A DNA stretch of 64,000 bases, from positions 229,583-293,582 of the forward strand of contig JAHHIF010000001.1 of the NCBI GenBank assembly GCA_019358875.1. Direction: 5' to 3'. Position numbers and translations under genes: made by a program. Below, in pieces: positions 35,664-45,374 of this stretch. Every line of letters begins with the position of its first letter. Position 1 is the first letter of the stretch. A model generated the notes under the pieces. It did no database searches, was not told where the DNA came from, and saw only the letters and a program-made list of their open reading frames with translations. The DNA is from Symplocastrum torsivum CPER-KK1 (lineage in GTDB: Bacteria > Cyanobacteriota > Cyanobacteriia > Cyanobacteriales > Coleofasciculaceae).

Positions 35664-35712
35664 GGGCAAAGAGCGAAGGCATTCCTTCTGCCTTCTGCCC
35701 TTTGCCTTTTTT
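35664..35712. repeat. GCAGAAGG-type hairpin repeat with T tract
   Basis: GGCAAAG pairs with CTTTGCC, and GAAGGCA pairs with TGCCTTC, giving a stem of about 14 bp with an internal loop. Six Ts follow on the plus strand. It belongs to the same repeat class as 19015-19162 and 38389-38430. It lies downstream of hisB and may end transcription there. Confidence 0.55.
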
Positions 35713-35784
35713 GGTCAGTAGAGTTGACACGCTCTAATATCGCGCCTTGCAAGTAAGCTTGCTTTCATTGCGTAGTGAGTAACC

Positions 35785-36453
35785 CTACAACACGCCCTTA
35801 GAACTAGGGATCATACTAGCGCGACGGGGATCGATTTCCACTGCCATCCGGACTGCCCGTGCAAAGGCTTTGAACGTTGCTTCAATGATGTGGTGCGAGT
35901 TGATTCCATCAAGTTGGCGGATGTGCAGCGTCATCTGGCTATGATTCACCAACGCCACAAAGAACTCTCGCACAAGTTGCGTGTCGTATGTACCAACACG
36001 CTGCGTCGGAATTTCTAAGCCATAGCTTAGGTGAGGACGTCCGGAGAAGTCGAGGGTTACCTGTACTAAAGCTTCATCCAGAGGTGCAAAGAAATGACCA
36101 AAGCGGACGATTCCTTTGCGATCGCCTAATGCTTTCCCCAAAGCCATCCCCAATGTGATCCCTACATCTTCATTGGTATGGTGATCATCAATTTCCAAGT
36201 CTCCCTTCGCCTGCACGTCTAAATCAATTAGCCCATGAGATGAAATCTGATGCAGCATATGGTCTAAAAATGGGATGCCAGTGGCGGCGGTGCAACTACC
36301 CACACCATCTAAATTTAGAGACACTTGCACATCCGTTTCGCCAGTGGTGCGGCTGACTGTCGCCGTCCGCGTGGGGAACCGAGTATCGTGGTTCTGGGTG
36401 TTAGAAATAGTCCGATCCAAAGGAATCCCGTTACGGTTATCGCTTATCTGCAT
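35785..36453 (-). CDS. hisB: Imidazoleglycerol-phosphate dehydratase
   Basis: HisB removes water from imidazoleglycerol phosphate to form imidazole acetol phosphate, a step of histidine synthesis. The 222-aa protein is the single-domain (non-bifunctional) form, usual in cyanobacteria. The metal-binding His-rich motifs are present: [35 protein letters not shown], and [20 protein letters not shown]. The N-terminal 20 residues before [18 protein letters not shown] are extra, so an internal start is possible. It is followed upstream on the same strand by fabI (about 85 bp), and the two may form a small operon. Confidence 0.97.
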   Translation of the reverse strand: MQISDNRNGIPLDRTISNTQNHDTRFPTRTATVSRTTGETDVQVSLNLDGVGSCTAATGIPFLDHMLHQISSHGLIDLDVQAKGDLEIDDHHTNEDVGITLGMALGKALGDRKGIVRFGHFFAPLDEALVQVTLDFSGRPHLSYGLEIPTQRVGTYDTQLVREFFVALVNHSQMTLHIRQLDGINSHHIIEATFKAFARAVRMAVEIDPRRASMIPSSKGVL

Positions 36454-36538
36454 AGAATCTGCTTAATCAATTAAGAGCGAATAAATTGTGAGAAATGCTA
36501 CCAAGTTTGAAGGGCAGCCGCTTACCTTTTGCCTTTCC

Positions 36539-37315
36539 CTACATCCCCATTATTTCGTAACCAGCATCCACATATAAAACCTGACCTGTAATACCGCTTG
36601 CTAAATCACTACATAAAAATGCAGCAGCATTGCCGACTTCTAGCTGGGTAACAGTACGCCGCAGTGGGGCAACTTCTTCCACATGATGAATCATATCCAG
36701 GATGCCGCCAACGGCTGAGGATGCCAAAGTCCGAATTGGGCCTGCTGAGATCGCGTTTACTCGAATGTTATTGGGTCCCAATTCAGAAGCAAGGTAACGG
36801 ACACTCATTTCTAGCCCCGCCTTGGCAATTCCCATCACGTTGTAATTAGGAATTACCTTCACACCTCCCAAATAAGTCAGGGTGACAATACTGCCGCCTT
36901 CAGTCATCAAGGGTTTCGCTGCACCAGCTAGTTGCGTCAGCGAGTAGGTACTGATTTCCATGGCTTGGGTAAAGCCTGCCCTTGAGGTTTTGCTAAAATC
37001 TCCTGTTAAATCGTCTTTACTGGCGAAGGCAAGACAGTGAATTAGGATGTCCAGTTTGCCCCAGTTACTCGCGATCGCCTTGAACGTCTCTTCAATTTGG
37101 GCATCGTCTTGGACATTGCAAGGTAAGAAAATACTGGGTTCGAGAGGTTCTACCAGTTCTTTGACTTTTTTCTCAAAGCGACCCTTGTCATCCGGTAAAT
37201 AAGTAATACCAAGATTTGCTCCCGCCTTGTGTAGCTGCTGGGCAATTCCCCAAGCAATTGAGCGGTTATTTGCGATCCCGGTAACAAGTGCGTTTTTTCC
37301 AGTTAAATTAAGCAT
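36539..37315 (-). CDS. fabI: Enoyl-[acyl-carrier-protein] reductase (NADH)
   Basis: FabI catalyses the last step of each fatty-acid elongation cycle, reducing enoyl-ACP. The 258-aa protein is a divergent short-chain dehydrogenase with the N-terminal nucleotide motif GIANNRSIAWGIAQQLHKAG, the DILIHCLAFASKDDLTGD loop, and the Tyr-Met-Lys active region NYNVMGIAKAGLEMSVRYLA. The AISAGPIRTLASSAVGG loop is typical. The family length (about 258) matches exactly. It lies upstream of hisB on the same strand and divergent from ntcA. The shared 360-bp spacer contains an NtcA-type site. Confidence 0.97.
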   Translation of the reverse strand: MLNLTGKNALVTGIANNRSIAWGIAQQLHKAGANLGITYLPDDKGRFEKKVKELVEPLEPSIFLPCNVQDDAQIEETFKAIASNWGKLDILIHCLAFASKDDLTGDFSKTSRAGFTQAMEISTYSLTQLAGAAKPLMTEGGSIVTLTYLGGVKVIPNYNVMGIAKAGLEMSVRYLASELGPNNIRVNAISAGPIRTLASSAVGGILDMIHHVEEVAPLRRTVTQLEVGNAAAFLCSDLASGITGQVLYVDAGYEIMGM

Positions 37316-37675
37316 AATATTCTATCTTAAAGGCAGTTGGATGGTTACTTGAAGGGTAATTTTCAAGGGTGATAGTCGCATTTGCGCTTGCTCTACCTGG
37401 TATGATCGCCGTCTAGCTAGACAAAGGTCTAACCAACCGGGAAATCATGTAATACATCCTGACCCTCAAAAGGTCGGTTTTTACTTGCAGGGTTAAGTTT
37501 TTACTGACACCAAAACAAATTATGTATCAATTTGTACAAAAAACAATCAAGGAGTCAGATTAAGTATTCTTGGATACATTCAGGAATTTTTGAGAGCCAG
37601 GTTATAAGTCTCAAGCTTTACCGGAATTGATTTAACACATTAAGTTGCCAGGGGGTTGGCAAGCGAGCAAAAGAT
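37316..37675. promoter_or_regulatory. fabI / ntcA intergenic region
   Basis: The 360-bp divergent spacer carries the promoters of fabI and ntcA. The clearest element is the NtcA site at 37524-37537 with a possible -10 box TAAGTAT starting at 37561. No second regulator site is recognised. Confidence 0.5.
37524..37537 (+). promoter_or_regulatory. NtcA-binding site in the ntcA promoter (GTA-N8-TAC)
   Basis: GTATCAATTTGTAC matches the NtcA consensus GTAN8TAC exactly. A TAAGTAT sequence starts 23 bp downstream, close to the 22-23 bp spacing of NtcA-activated promoters. The site lies 139 bp before the ntcA start, so positive autoregulation, known for ntcA in other cyanobacteria, is expected. Confidence 0.7.
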
Positions 37676-38347
37676 ATGGTCGTAACGCAGGATAGACCGC
37701 TAGCAAATGTGTTCCGTCAGATGGGTGGTGGAGCATTTCCACCAGTTGTCGAAACCTTTGAGCGGGGCAAGACAATTTTCTTCCCCGGAGACCCAGCGGA
37801 ACGAGTCTACTTTTTAATGAAGGGGGCTGTAAAGCTCTCTAGAGTTTATGAGGCAGGGGAAGAAATCACCGTAGCCCTGTTACGAGAGAATAGTGTTTTT
37901 GGTGTCCTGTCGCTGATTACGGGTCACCGTTCTGATCGGTTTTACCACGCCGTTGCCTTTACACCCGTAGAACTGCTTTCTGCTCCAATTGACCAGGTAG
38001 AGCAATCGCTCAAGGACAACTCAGATCTGTCAATGTTGATGCTTCGAGGATTATCGTCTCGGATTTTACAAACCGAAATGATGATTGAGACGCTAGCTCA
38101 CCGGGATATGGGTTCTCGATTAGTCAGCTTTTTGTTGATTCTGTGTCGTGACTTTGGGGTACCAACAGCTGAGGGGATCACAATTGATCTGAAGCTTTCC
38201 CATCAAGCGATCGCAGAAGCCATTGGCTCAACTCGTGTCACAGTTACTCGTTTACTGGGAGACCTTCGCTCAGAAAAAATGATTTCCATTCACAAGAAAA
38301 AAATTACTGTTCACAATCCAGTGGCTTTGAGTCAGCAGTTTACGTGA
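37676..38347 (+). CDS. ntcA: Global nitrogen regulator NtcA
   Basis: NtcA is the CRP/FNR-family activator of nitrogen-assimilation genes in cyanobacteria and responds to 2-oxoglutarate with PipX. The protein has 223 aa, the usual length. The effector-binding beta barrel contains [20 protein letters not shown] and [20 protein letters not shown]. The C-terminal helix-turn-helix is [20 protein letters not shown], with the residues that contact GTA/TAC half-sites. Start at ATG 37676 gives the normal N-terminus ([18 protein letters not shown]). It has its own promoter with a predicted NtcA box, and is followed by a repeat region. Confidence 0.98.
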   Translation: MVVTQDRPLANVFRQMGGGAFPPVVETFERGKTIFFPGDPAERVYFLMKGAVKLSRVYEAGEEITVALLRENSVFGVLSLITGHRSDRFYHAVAFTPVELLSAPIDQVEQSLKDNSDLSMLMLRGLSSRILQTEMMIETLAHRDMGSRLVSFLLILCRDFGVPTAEGITIDLKLSHQAIAEAIGSTRVTVTRLLGDLRSEKMISIHKKKITVHNPVALSQQFT

Positions 38348-38656
38348 ACAAAATCTTAAAGAGCCGGTTCACTGACTAAACTAGTTCAAGAAGGCAGAAG
38401 GAAGGGGGCAGAAGGCAAAAGGTCGAAAGGCTTATACGTCTCAGTTTTGGCTCTGTTGTTAACTGGTCACTTATTTGAGCCATGCTGCACTAGGAATAAA
38501 GACTTAGGTCTTTATCCTGCGTTGTCCACAATACCAGACGAGTTGAGAGTTGGCTGTAAACGCTAATTGACAGACGACACGGCTTTTTTCACAAAAGAAG
38601 ACATAACGCCCCACAAGCATAAGATAGGCTGTATCTGGACAGATTAAGCGGAAGCG
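38348..38656. other. Intergenic region after ntcA with GCAGAAGG repeats
   Basis: About 310 bp. A run of GGCAGAAGG-type units at 38389-38430 belongs to the repeat class also seen at 19015 and 35664. The rest shows no hairpin or gene that I can support. The DUF3084 promoter should lie near the end. Confidence 0.5.
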
Positions 38657-40219
38657 ATGACCAGCGGCTACATCCTGATCGTGGCAATTTTAGTATTAGG
38701 GGGCGTGATCGCAACCTTGGGCGATCGCATTGGTACGCGAGTTGGTAAGGCGCGGCTAAGTTTATTCAATCTACGTCCTCGCAAAACGGCTACTGTTGTT
38801 ACCATCATCACTGGCAGCCTGATTTCTGCCTCAACGCTGGGGATCTTATTTGCGACAAGCGACTCACTCCGCAAAGGGATTTTTGAACTTGACAATATTC
38901 AAAAAAGACTGAGAATCGCTAGGGGTGAAATTGACATAATTAATGCTCAGAAAAGCCAGGTTGAAAGCGAGTTAGTTAAAACTAGAACCCAGCAAGCTGA
39001 GGTTCAGCAGCGCCTTGATGTCACTAATCGAAATTTCCAGCAAGCCCGGACACAACTGAAGAATGTTTCTCAACAAGCTGCCACTCTGCGTTCAGAAATT
39101 AAATCTCTCCTTGCAGAACGCCAGCAACTACTCCAGCAGAAGAATCAACTGACTCAGCAAATTACTCAACTAAATCAGCAAATTACTCAACTCAAGGAGC
39201 AAACGACTCAACTACAGACCCAAGTTACTCAATTAAAAGCACAAGTAGCACAACGTGACGAAGAACTAGTCAGGCGAGGCAGAACCATTAATGAACGTAA
39301 TCAGGAACTTGCCAAACAAGACCAAGCCATTGCCGAACTAGATGAGCGAATTGCCCTGCGCGATCAGGTTATCGCTCAGCGTGAAGCTCGCTTTAAAGAA
39401 CTAGAACAACAACTTAAAGACGCAATTACTCAGCGTGAAACTCGCCTCCAGGAATTGGCAGAACAAGTCACACAACGAGAATTTCAAATTGCCGAACGAG
39501 ATAAACAACTTCAAGAAGGAGAAAAGCAACTCGCTTATTTAGAACGGGAAGTGCGAGTTCTAGAACAGTACTACCAAAACTATCGAGCCTTGCGTCAGGG
39601 CAATCTCGCGCTGGTTCGAGGTCAAGTGTTGGCATCTGGAGTTGTACGCATTCTCGAACCCTCAGCGGCTCATCAAGCGGTCGATCAACTTTTGCGAGAA
39701 GCAAATCGGACAGCAGTTGACACTACTCGCTCTGGTAACACTAATGCCAATCAACCATTAGTACAAATCACCCAAACACAAGTTGAGCAATTAATCAACC
39801 AAATTAAAGATGGTAAAGACTATGTGGTGCGAATTCTCTCTGCGGGTAACTACGTTGAAGGAGAAAAGCAGATACAAGTCTTTGCCGATGCCGCACTCAA
39901 TCAAACTGTCTTTAAATCTGGGGATGTTTTGGCGGCAGTCTCTGCCGATCCCTCAAAGATGACCAATGAGGAAATCCGACAGCGACTTGACCAGTTGCTG
40001 GCAGCCGCCGAGTTCCGTGCGCGTCGTGCTGGTGTTTTGGGTGATATCCAAGTCGGAGATGGTCGCCTGATCACGATTATTCGCTTCGTTGAGCAGCTAA
40101 ATCAGTATGGGCAACCGCTAGATGTGAAAGCAGTTGCTCAAGAATCTACCTCCACCTCTGGACCCTTGAGAATGCAACTTGTAGCAACTCAAAATGGACA
40201 GGTTATTTTTAGAACTTGA
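38657..40219 (+). CDS. DUF3084 protein with membrane anchor and long coiled coil
   Basis: A 520-aa protein of the cyanobacterial DUF3084 family. It starts with a hydrophobic segment (YILIVAILVLGGVIATLGDR), a basic stretch that includes RLSLFNLRPRKTATVVTIIT, and a second hydrophobic segment. Residues about 75-300 are a heptad-rich coiled coil with many Gln and Glu repeats (QLTQQITQLNQQITQLKEQT). The conserved C-terminal domain has VRGQVLASGVVRILEPSAAH and GKDYVVRILSAGNYVEGEK. It resembles a membrane-anchored scaffold or tether. No catalytic motif is seen. It is convergent with the CHAT gene, with a 200-bp inverted repeat region between. Confidence 0.9.
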   Translation: MTSGYILIVAILVLGGVIATLGDRIGTRVGKARLSLFNLRPRKTATVVTIITGSLISASTLGILFATSDSLRKGIFELDNIQKRLRIARGEIDIINAQKSQVESELVKTRTQQAEVQQRLDVTNRNFQQARTQLKNVSQQAATLRSEIKSLLAERQQLLQQKNQLTQQITQLNQQITQLKEQTTQLQTQVTQLKAQVAQRDEELVRRGRTINERNQELAKQDQAIAELDERIALRDQVIAQREARFKELEQQLKDAITQRETRLQELAEQVTQREFQIAERDKQLQEGEKQLAYLEREVRVLEQYYQNYRALRQGNLALVRGQVLASGVVRILEPSAAHQAVDQLLREANRTAVDTTRSGNTNANQPLVQITQTQVEQLINQIKDGKDYVVRILSAGNYVEGEKQIQVFADAALNQTVFKSGDVLAAVSADPSKMTNEEIRQRLDQLLAAAEFRARRAGVLGDIQVGDGRLITIIRFVEQLNQYGQPLDVKAVAQESTSTSGPLRMQLVATQNGQVIFRT

Positions 40220-40220
40220 A

Positions 40221-40418
40221 TAGTTGTTGTTAGTTGTTATTTATTGGTTGTTAGTTGTTAGACAACAGCCAAAAGAACCAATTAGGTTGGGTTAGGTTTG
40301 GGAGATGCGATCGCTCTATCCAACCCAAAATCAAAAGTTGTGCATCTATCGGGACATCAAATCAAATTGTGCAACTTATCGACCACACTAACAACCAATA
40401 ACCAACAACTAATAACTA
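40221..40418. repeat. Inverted AACAACC-type repeats between convergent genes
   Basis: A TAGTTGTTGTTAGTTGTTAT tract (40221-40254) is mirrored by CTAACAACCAATAACCAACA (40388-40418), giving an imperfect foldback of about 30 bp arms. It spans nearly all the gap between the DUF3084 and CHAT stop codons, and could serve as a two-way transcription barrier. Confidence 0.55.
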
Positions 40419-40419
40419 A

Positions 40420-43164
40420 TTACAACCAATTTCCTACCAAAACGTAAGGTGCCCAGTAAAAAGGATCTGAATAATCGCCTTTTAGTAGCTCAACTTGAGC
40501 GCGGCGGAGGGCTTCGGCTTTGGTAATCGTTGTATCAGCTAACTGCCGATAGAATCGCACCATTAGTTCTGCGGTGCCAGCATCACTGACAGACCATAAT
40601 GTTGCTAGTGTACTGCGTGCCCCAGCGCGTATGGCTATACCCGCTAGCCCCAAGGCGGCTCGTTTATCTCCAGTTGCTGTCTGGCAAGCACTGAGAACCA
40701 AGAGTTCAATAGCATTTCTACCACTGTCTTCTCTCGCTCGTAGGAGGCTGTTGATCTCATTCACGTTGAGGCGGTCATCCCAAGTGAGAATGAATGTCTC
40801 TTCAGCGTTGGAACTAAATTGACCGTGGGTTGCCAGGTGAACAACGGGAAAAGGTACCGAGTCAATCGCGCTTTGGATGGCGCTGCTGGTAAAGTCCTGA
40901 TTGAGTAGCAGTTCACCTGGGACTTCGGATCGGATTTGTTCTAATTCCTGCCCAACATACGGGAGGGGAGGGAATGTATCCCGCGCTTCTGTGAGTCCAG
41001 CTTTGAGAGCAGTGAGTTTACCGCGTAGTAGGGGTTTTGGGTCGAGGAGTTGCAATCCTGGAGTCAGTGCGATCGCATATTTCTCAACTAAGAACTGCTC
41101 CCCATCATTCAGGACTGCCATTGGCAGATTCAGTAAGGGACCATCCAGCACAAAGACAAGCGTTTTCGCGTCACTGGCGGCAATCTCCGAGGCAGCAGGT
41201 CGAATTAACCAATCGTACACCTGCTGAGCCAGTGGTAAGTACGCCTCCTGTTGTCCTGGAGGCGCAGTGCACGCTCTCCCCTGAATGCCTAGAGAGCGAC
41301 ACTCTTCCCTGCCTGTGACTCCTATGCCTCTATCACCAATACCATCGGGAGAAACAGCAGCACGCAACCTCGTAAAAACATCTTCCACAGCAGCTTGAGG
41401 TAGACGAGTTGCATAATGGCTTAGGGATGTAGTGTTGGGCAGCGATAAAACAACCTCTAAGCGGTCTTCAAGAACAATTGGATAGATGACAGCGGCTTTC
41501 TGGTCGATCTGGTCAATTTGGATTGCGGTTGCATTTAGGCAATCTTCTCGGAAGAAGTTCACCAGTTCTGCTTGCTGGAGAGATTCAATTTCAACACGGG
41601 CTTGTGCAAGATTGTTTTGATTGGGTTCACCGCCATCGGATTCTAATAACAAGCTAACGAGTTCGCGATATACAGGTTCGACGCTTTCCCGAAATGAGAA
41701 TTGAACATCTGGGTTGATACTAACCAAGTCACTGCGTAGAGCTTTGAGAGTATCAACAGCCGCTGTGTAAGCCGCGATCGCACCTTCGCGATCGCCCTGT
41801 GCTTTTAGCAATCGTCCTAATTGCCACTGCCAACGGTAGGAAATATCCGAGGCATTAATCGTTTGAGCGAGAAGTAGTGATTCCTCTGTTAAGTCCTTCG
41901 CATCACTCAATTGCCCAGTTTTTTCATACAATCCACCAAGATTTCCCAGAGCATAAGCTAAAGCCCGTTGGTCACCTAAGTTTCTCGCTTGTTGGATTGC
42001 AACAGCTAATTGTTCGGCGGCTTGCTTACTTTCAGCACCCGATAGCTTGAGCAAACTCTGAGCTAAGTTAATCCGGGCATAGACGGCTGCTCGATTGGGT
42101 GGTAAATCTGCCAGTAGCGACTGAATCTCGGATACTAGCGCCTCTGCTTCTGAAAATCGCTCCGTTTCCACTAACAAACTCAGTTGATTTAACTGTGCCT
42201 GTACCTTGATTGTCGCTGAAGTGGAGAATTCAGCGGCTTGTTGATAGAACGATATCGCCGTGTCAGGGCTACGCTGTTGCTGAGTGGTGTTGCTACTGTG
42301 TTGAGCGCGAATTGTATTACCCAAGCTGAACAAAGCCGCACTGATATGGGCAGGAGATTGCAAGCGCTGGGCAATTTCCAAGCTTTGTTTTAAAACCTCT
42401 TCCGATTTATCAAGGTCGCCTACTAGTTGCAAGGCATCACCCAAGCTACGCAAGCCAATCGCTAAGTTGAGTGAGTCGGGTTGATTTTGAAGAGTTTTGT
42501 TGAGTTCCTCTAATGTTGATAAGGCGCGACGGTATAAGCCTAGAGCTTGCAGCGCTTGAGTTTGGTTAATGCGGCTGCCAATCACTCCCGCCTGATTGCC
42601 GAGTTGAGTATGGGTAGCGGCTGCCTGTTGCCAAGTCGTCAGTGCTTGTTCGGGCTGTCCGATCGCAAGTTGCAGACTACCTTGAATATCCAAGGTTTGG
42701 GCGAGAATTTGCAATCGTTGGGTTGTCTTCTCTGACACGTTGCCGACAGCTTCTTCCGCTTGCAGGAGTTTTAAGCTATTTGCGATCGCTTCTTCTGCCT
42801 CAGTCCAGGAACCAACTTTCTGATACGCCAAGGAAAGATTGCTCAAGGTTATCGCTTGCCGGAGGACATCTCCCTCACTTTGGAATGCCGCTAAAGTCCG
42901 TTGTAAAACCGAGATTGCCTCTGAGTAACGTCCTGCTTCATAGAGTTCTCTACCCTGTTGCAGCAACTGAGAGGTATTGGGTAATCCCTGAACAACTGGA
43001 ACATCAGCGGAATTTTTAGCAAAAACAGGCGATCGCTCCATGTCCCAGAACCAGGCAAACCCTTGGACAAGTAAAAAGGAAGCGAGAAAAAGCCCAACAA
43101 AGAGAGTTTTTCGCTTCAGAAAGGAGATGCAATGATGGAAAAGTAAAAGCCGCTTTCTTGCCAT
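40420..43164 (-). CDS. TPR-CHAT protein (caspase-like peptidase)
   Basis: The 914-aa protein starts with a membrane/signal segment (TLFVGLFLASFLLVQGFAWF), so it is probably exported or anchored. Residues about 65-480 are TPR repeats (LYEAGRYSEAISVLQRTLAA is the first). The CHAT domain covers about 600-914 with both catalytic residues: His in VVHLATHGQFSSNAEE (near 775) and Cys in ELLVLSACQTATGDKRAALG (near 823). CHAT peptidases are caspase relatives. The gene overlaps the end of the TpsB gene by 49 bp and follows the TpsA-TpsB pair, so all three are likely cotranscribed. A job in processing the secreted TpsA is inference. Confidence 0.95.
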   Translation of the reverse strand: MARKRLLLFHHCISFLKRKTLFVGLFLASFLLVQGFAWFWDMERSPVFAKNSADVPVVQGLPNTSQLLQQGRELYEAGRYSEAISVLQRTLAAFQSEGDVLRQAITLSNLSLAYQKVGSWTEAEEAIANSLKLLQAEEAVGNVSEKTTQRLQILAQTLDIQGSLQLAIGQPEQALTTWQQAAATHTQLGNQAGVIGSRINQTQALQALGLYRRALSTLEELNKTLQNQPDSLNLAIGLRSLGDALQLVGDLDKSEEVLKQSLEIAQRLQSPAHISAALFSLGNTIRAQHSSNTTQQQRSPDTAISFYQQAAEFSTSATIKVQAQLNQLSLLVETERFSEAEALVSEIQSLLADLPPNRAAVYARINLAQSLLKLSGAESKQAAEQLAVAIQQARNLGDQRALAYALGNLGGLYEKTGQLSDAKDLTEESLLLAQTINASDISYRWQWQLGRLLKAQGDREGAIAAYTAAVDTLKALRSDLVSINPDVQFSFRESVEPVYRELVSLLLESDGGEPNQNNLAQARVEIESLQQAELVNFFREDCLNATAIQIDQIDQKAAVIYPIVLEDRLEVVLSLPNTTSLSHYATRLPQAAVEDVFTRLRAAVSPDGIGDRGIGVTGREECRSLGIQGRACTAPPGQQEAYLPLAQQVYDWLIRPAASEIAASDAKTLVFVLDGPLLNLPMAVLNDGEQFLVEKYAIALTPGLQLLDPKPLLRGKLTALKAGLTEARDTFPPLPYVGQELEQIRSEVPGELLLNQDFTSSAIQSAIDSVPFPVVHLATHGQFSSNAEETFILTWDDRLNVNEINSLLRAREDSGRNAIELLVLSACQTATGDKRAALGLAGIAIRAGARSTLATLWSVSDAGTAELMVRFYRQLADTTITKAEALRRAQVELLKGDYSDPFYWAPYVLVGNWL

Positions 43165-45374
43165 GTCCGGTCACTTGAAGAAATAGACACAAGGGGAATG
43201 CCGTAATCTAGGCGAAGGGTGAGGATATCGCCCAACTGCCACTGTAAGCCGAGACCAATTGATGCTAGTACATTTTGGTCAGGGTCAGGTCTACCTGAAT
43301 TGTTCCAAGCTGCGCCGATATCAACAAATGGAGCTAGCTGTACAATGCTGTCCTCTAGCTGCGGTAAACGAAGAACAGGTATCCGTACCTCGGCTGAGGC
43401 TAGTACACCATTATCGGTTAGGAGGATATCCTGGCGATAACCTCGAACGCTTTCTTGACCCCCCAAGCCAAACTGCTCTAAAGGCACAAGCGCCCGATCT
43501 GCGAGTTGGGCATCGGCACGAACCAGTAACAGAGTGTCGGGAGCCAAAAGGCGTACCCACTGCGCTTGTCCTCGCCAGCTAAAAAAGCGGCTATCGGGAG
43601 CCTCTTCGTTAATCGTGGCATCGAATGCGCCAGTTCCGAAGCTGAATTGGGAACGGGCGGCGATGACTTCATTACTATTACGCTTTGTCCATTCCTGGAA
43701 AAAGCGCACAGCGGAAATGCGAGTCCGTCCCTGTTCATCTGCTCCCAAAGAAAGGGCGAAGGGAATCTCCAATAGTGAGGTTTCACTTTCCTGGCGTGTT
43801 GCCGTCAAACCAAAGGCAAATTCTTCTGTGGGAGTTCGATAGATTGGCTGACGGAATGTGAGTTCGTAGTAGCGCGAGTCTGCCTCAATGTCAAGTCGTT
43901 CAAAGGGAGGCTCAATTACCTGACTATTTGTGGTGCCAAAGCTAAAGGTGAGGGTGCCATTCTGGGGATTGACGGGTCGGGTATAGCTAATATTTAGCCC
44001 ATTACTACCGCTGGTATTGTTGTAGCCCAAGCTCAAACCATCACCATCTCCCAGTAAGTTAGCTTGGTTGATCTGTACTCCCCGATCAAAGGTGCCAACG
44101 CTGGGTGCGCGGTTGTTGTTAGCGCTGAATTGCACGCTAAACGTTTCAGCTTCTGTCACCACCACGTCTAGTACGCTTAAGCCCGGTTCGGTTCCGGCTG
44201 CCAATTCCGCTGACAGGTTTTGAATCAGGGGGTCAAGTTGCAACAGTTGCAAAGCTTCTAGGAGGCGATCGCGATTTAAGGGTTTTTCTGTGGCAATTTC
44301 CAGACGCGATCGCACATAGCTCGGATTCAGCCGTTCGGTTCCCCTAACATTAATGGATTCCAATCCCCCTTCAACCACCTGAATTCTGACCACACCGCCT
44401 TCAATCGTTTGCAGTGGGATGAGCGCACCAGAGGTAATATACCCTCGCTCAAGGTACAACTGGGTAACAGCGGAACGAGCCTGGAAGAGTTCGGCAAATG
44501 AAATGGATTTATTCGTAAATTGAGCCGTCGCTTCTGCTAAGTCTTCATCACTAATTGCGGTATTGCCCTCAAACTCGAACCGTTCAACCGTAATCGTTTC
44601 TGGAACTCTACCAGGTATAGGATCCGGTGTTGGGGGAATCCCCTGTGGTGAGTTCAGTAACTCGTCTGGCGGTGGCAACTGTGTTGGCGGTTGCGGTTCT
44701 AGTGGCGCTTCGGAAGGTGGCTCTTGTTCTTGTACATCTGTTGGTAGCTCGTCGATATTTGAAGGCAGTTGCGGGACTTGGGGAGTTTGCGCGATTAAGT
44801 CCCGACTGAAGTACGGGGGATTTCGCGGGAATTGGGAATTGGGAATTGGGAATTGGAAAGAGGTAGCCTTTCGCCATTCCCCACTGCCGAAATCGGCGGA
44901 TGTCGGTTCCTCCCTCGACTGAAGCACGGGCACTTCCCCTCCAATTTTCTGTGAGTCGGTAGCTTGAACGGTATCAACTTCAGATGGTGTAGATAAAGCT
45001 AACTGCTCTCCTCCCGTTTCCCCTTTGTGTAAGGGAATAGGGGAAACTGAATCCTCTATGCTTGCAGGAGCATTGCATGATTTAGGGATGACATCTGTCG
45101 CTTCTGTTGGGCGACAAAATTCTTGTAGGGGCGCAAGGCTTTCGCCCTCGAAAGTTCCGGTTCTATACGCTCCTACAACAAAATCATCCTGTGATTGTGC
45201 AACCTCCCTTGCAGGAGAATAGCAAGAGGAGAGATTAATCGAACACTCTGCCGTTTCTTCAACTGTCTGTGCCTTCACAGATTCAACATATAAGCTGCTG
45301 GTCAACACCAACAGACTTAAAGACAAGCACGACGAATATTGACGCAAATACACTCTATGAACCATTACAGACAA
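43116..45374 (-). CDS. TpsB-type outer-membrane transporter (ShlB/FhaC/HecB family)
   Basis: Two-partner secretion pore that exports TpsA. Residues 1-36 form a signal peptide, and about 37-255 are disordered and Pro/Ser-rich. POTRA domains follow (about 258-410; TVERFEFEGNTAISDEDLAE, LYLERGYITSGALIPLQTIE). The rest is a 16-strand barrel with GGQESVRGYRQD and a C-terminal Phe. The 220-residue linker is odd: it contains segments translated from intergenic repeat DNA, such as GGGAATT units (TSFQFPIPNSQFPRNPPYFS) and a TAGGGGCG-type stretch. It overlaps the TpsA gene by 20 bp and the CHAT gene by 49 bp. Confidence 0.93.
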   Translation of the reverse strand: MSVMVHRVYLRQYSSCLSLSLLVLTSSLYVESVKAQTVEETAECSINLSSCYSPAREVAQSQDDFVVGAYRTGTFEGESLAPLQEFCRPTEATDVIPKSCNAPASIEDSVSPIPLHKGETGGEQLALSTPSEVDTVQATDSQKIGGEVPVLQSREEPTSADFGSGEWRKATSFQFPIPNSQFPRNPPYFSRDLIAQTPQVPQLPSNIDELPTDVQEQEPPSEAPLEPQPPTQLPPPDELLNSPQGIPPTPDPIPGRVPETITVERFEFEGNTAISDEDLAEATAQFTNKSISFAELFQARSAVTQLYLERGYITSGALIPLQTIEGGVVRIQVVEGGLESINVRGTERLNPSYVRSRLEIATEKPLNRDRLLEALQLLQLDPLIQNLSAELAAGTEPGLSVLDVVVTEAETFSVQFSANNNRAPSVGTFDRGVQINQANLLGDGDGLSLGYNNTSGSNGLNISYTRPVNPQNGTLTFSFGTTNSQVIEPPFERLDIEADSRYYELTFRQPIYRTPTEEFAFGLTATRQESETSLLEIPFALSLGADEQGRTRISAVRFFQEWTKRNSNEVIAARSQFSFGTGAFDATINEEAPDSRFFSWRGQAQWVRLLAPDTLLLVRADAQLADRALVPLEQFGLGGQESVRGYRQDILLTDNGVLASAEVRIPVLRLPQLEDSIVQLAPFVDIGAAWNNSGRPDPDQNVLASIGLGLQWQLGDILTLRLDYGIPLVSISSSDRTWQESGFYFSIIASPF
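44825..44862. repeat. GGGAATT short tandem repeat inside coding sequence
   Basis: A run GGGAATTGGGAATTGGGAAT and flanking copies lies within the TpsB linker. In other places this heptamer is intergenic. A related stretch occurs in the LpxB-like gene at 11453-11490. Confidence 0.7.
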
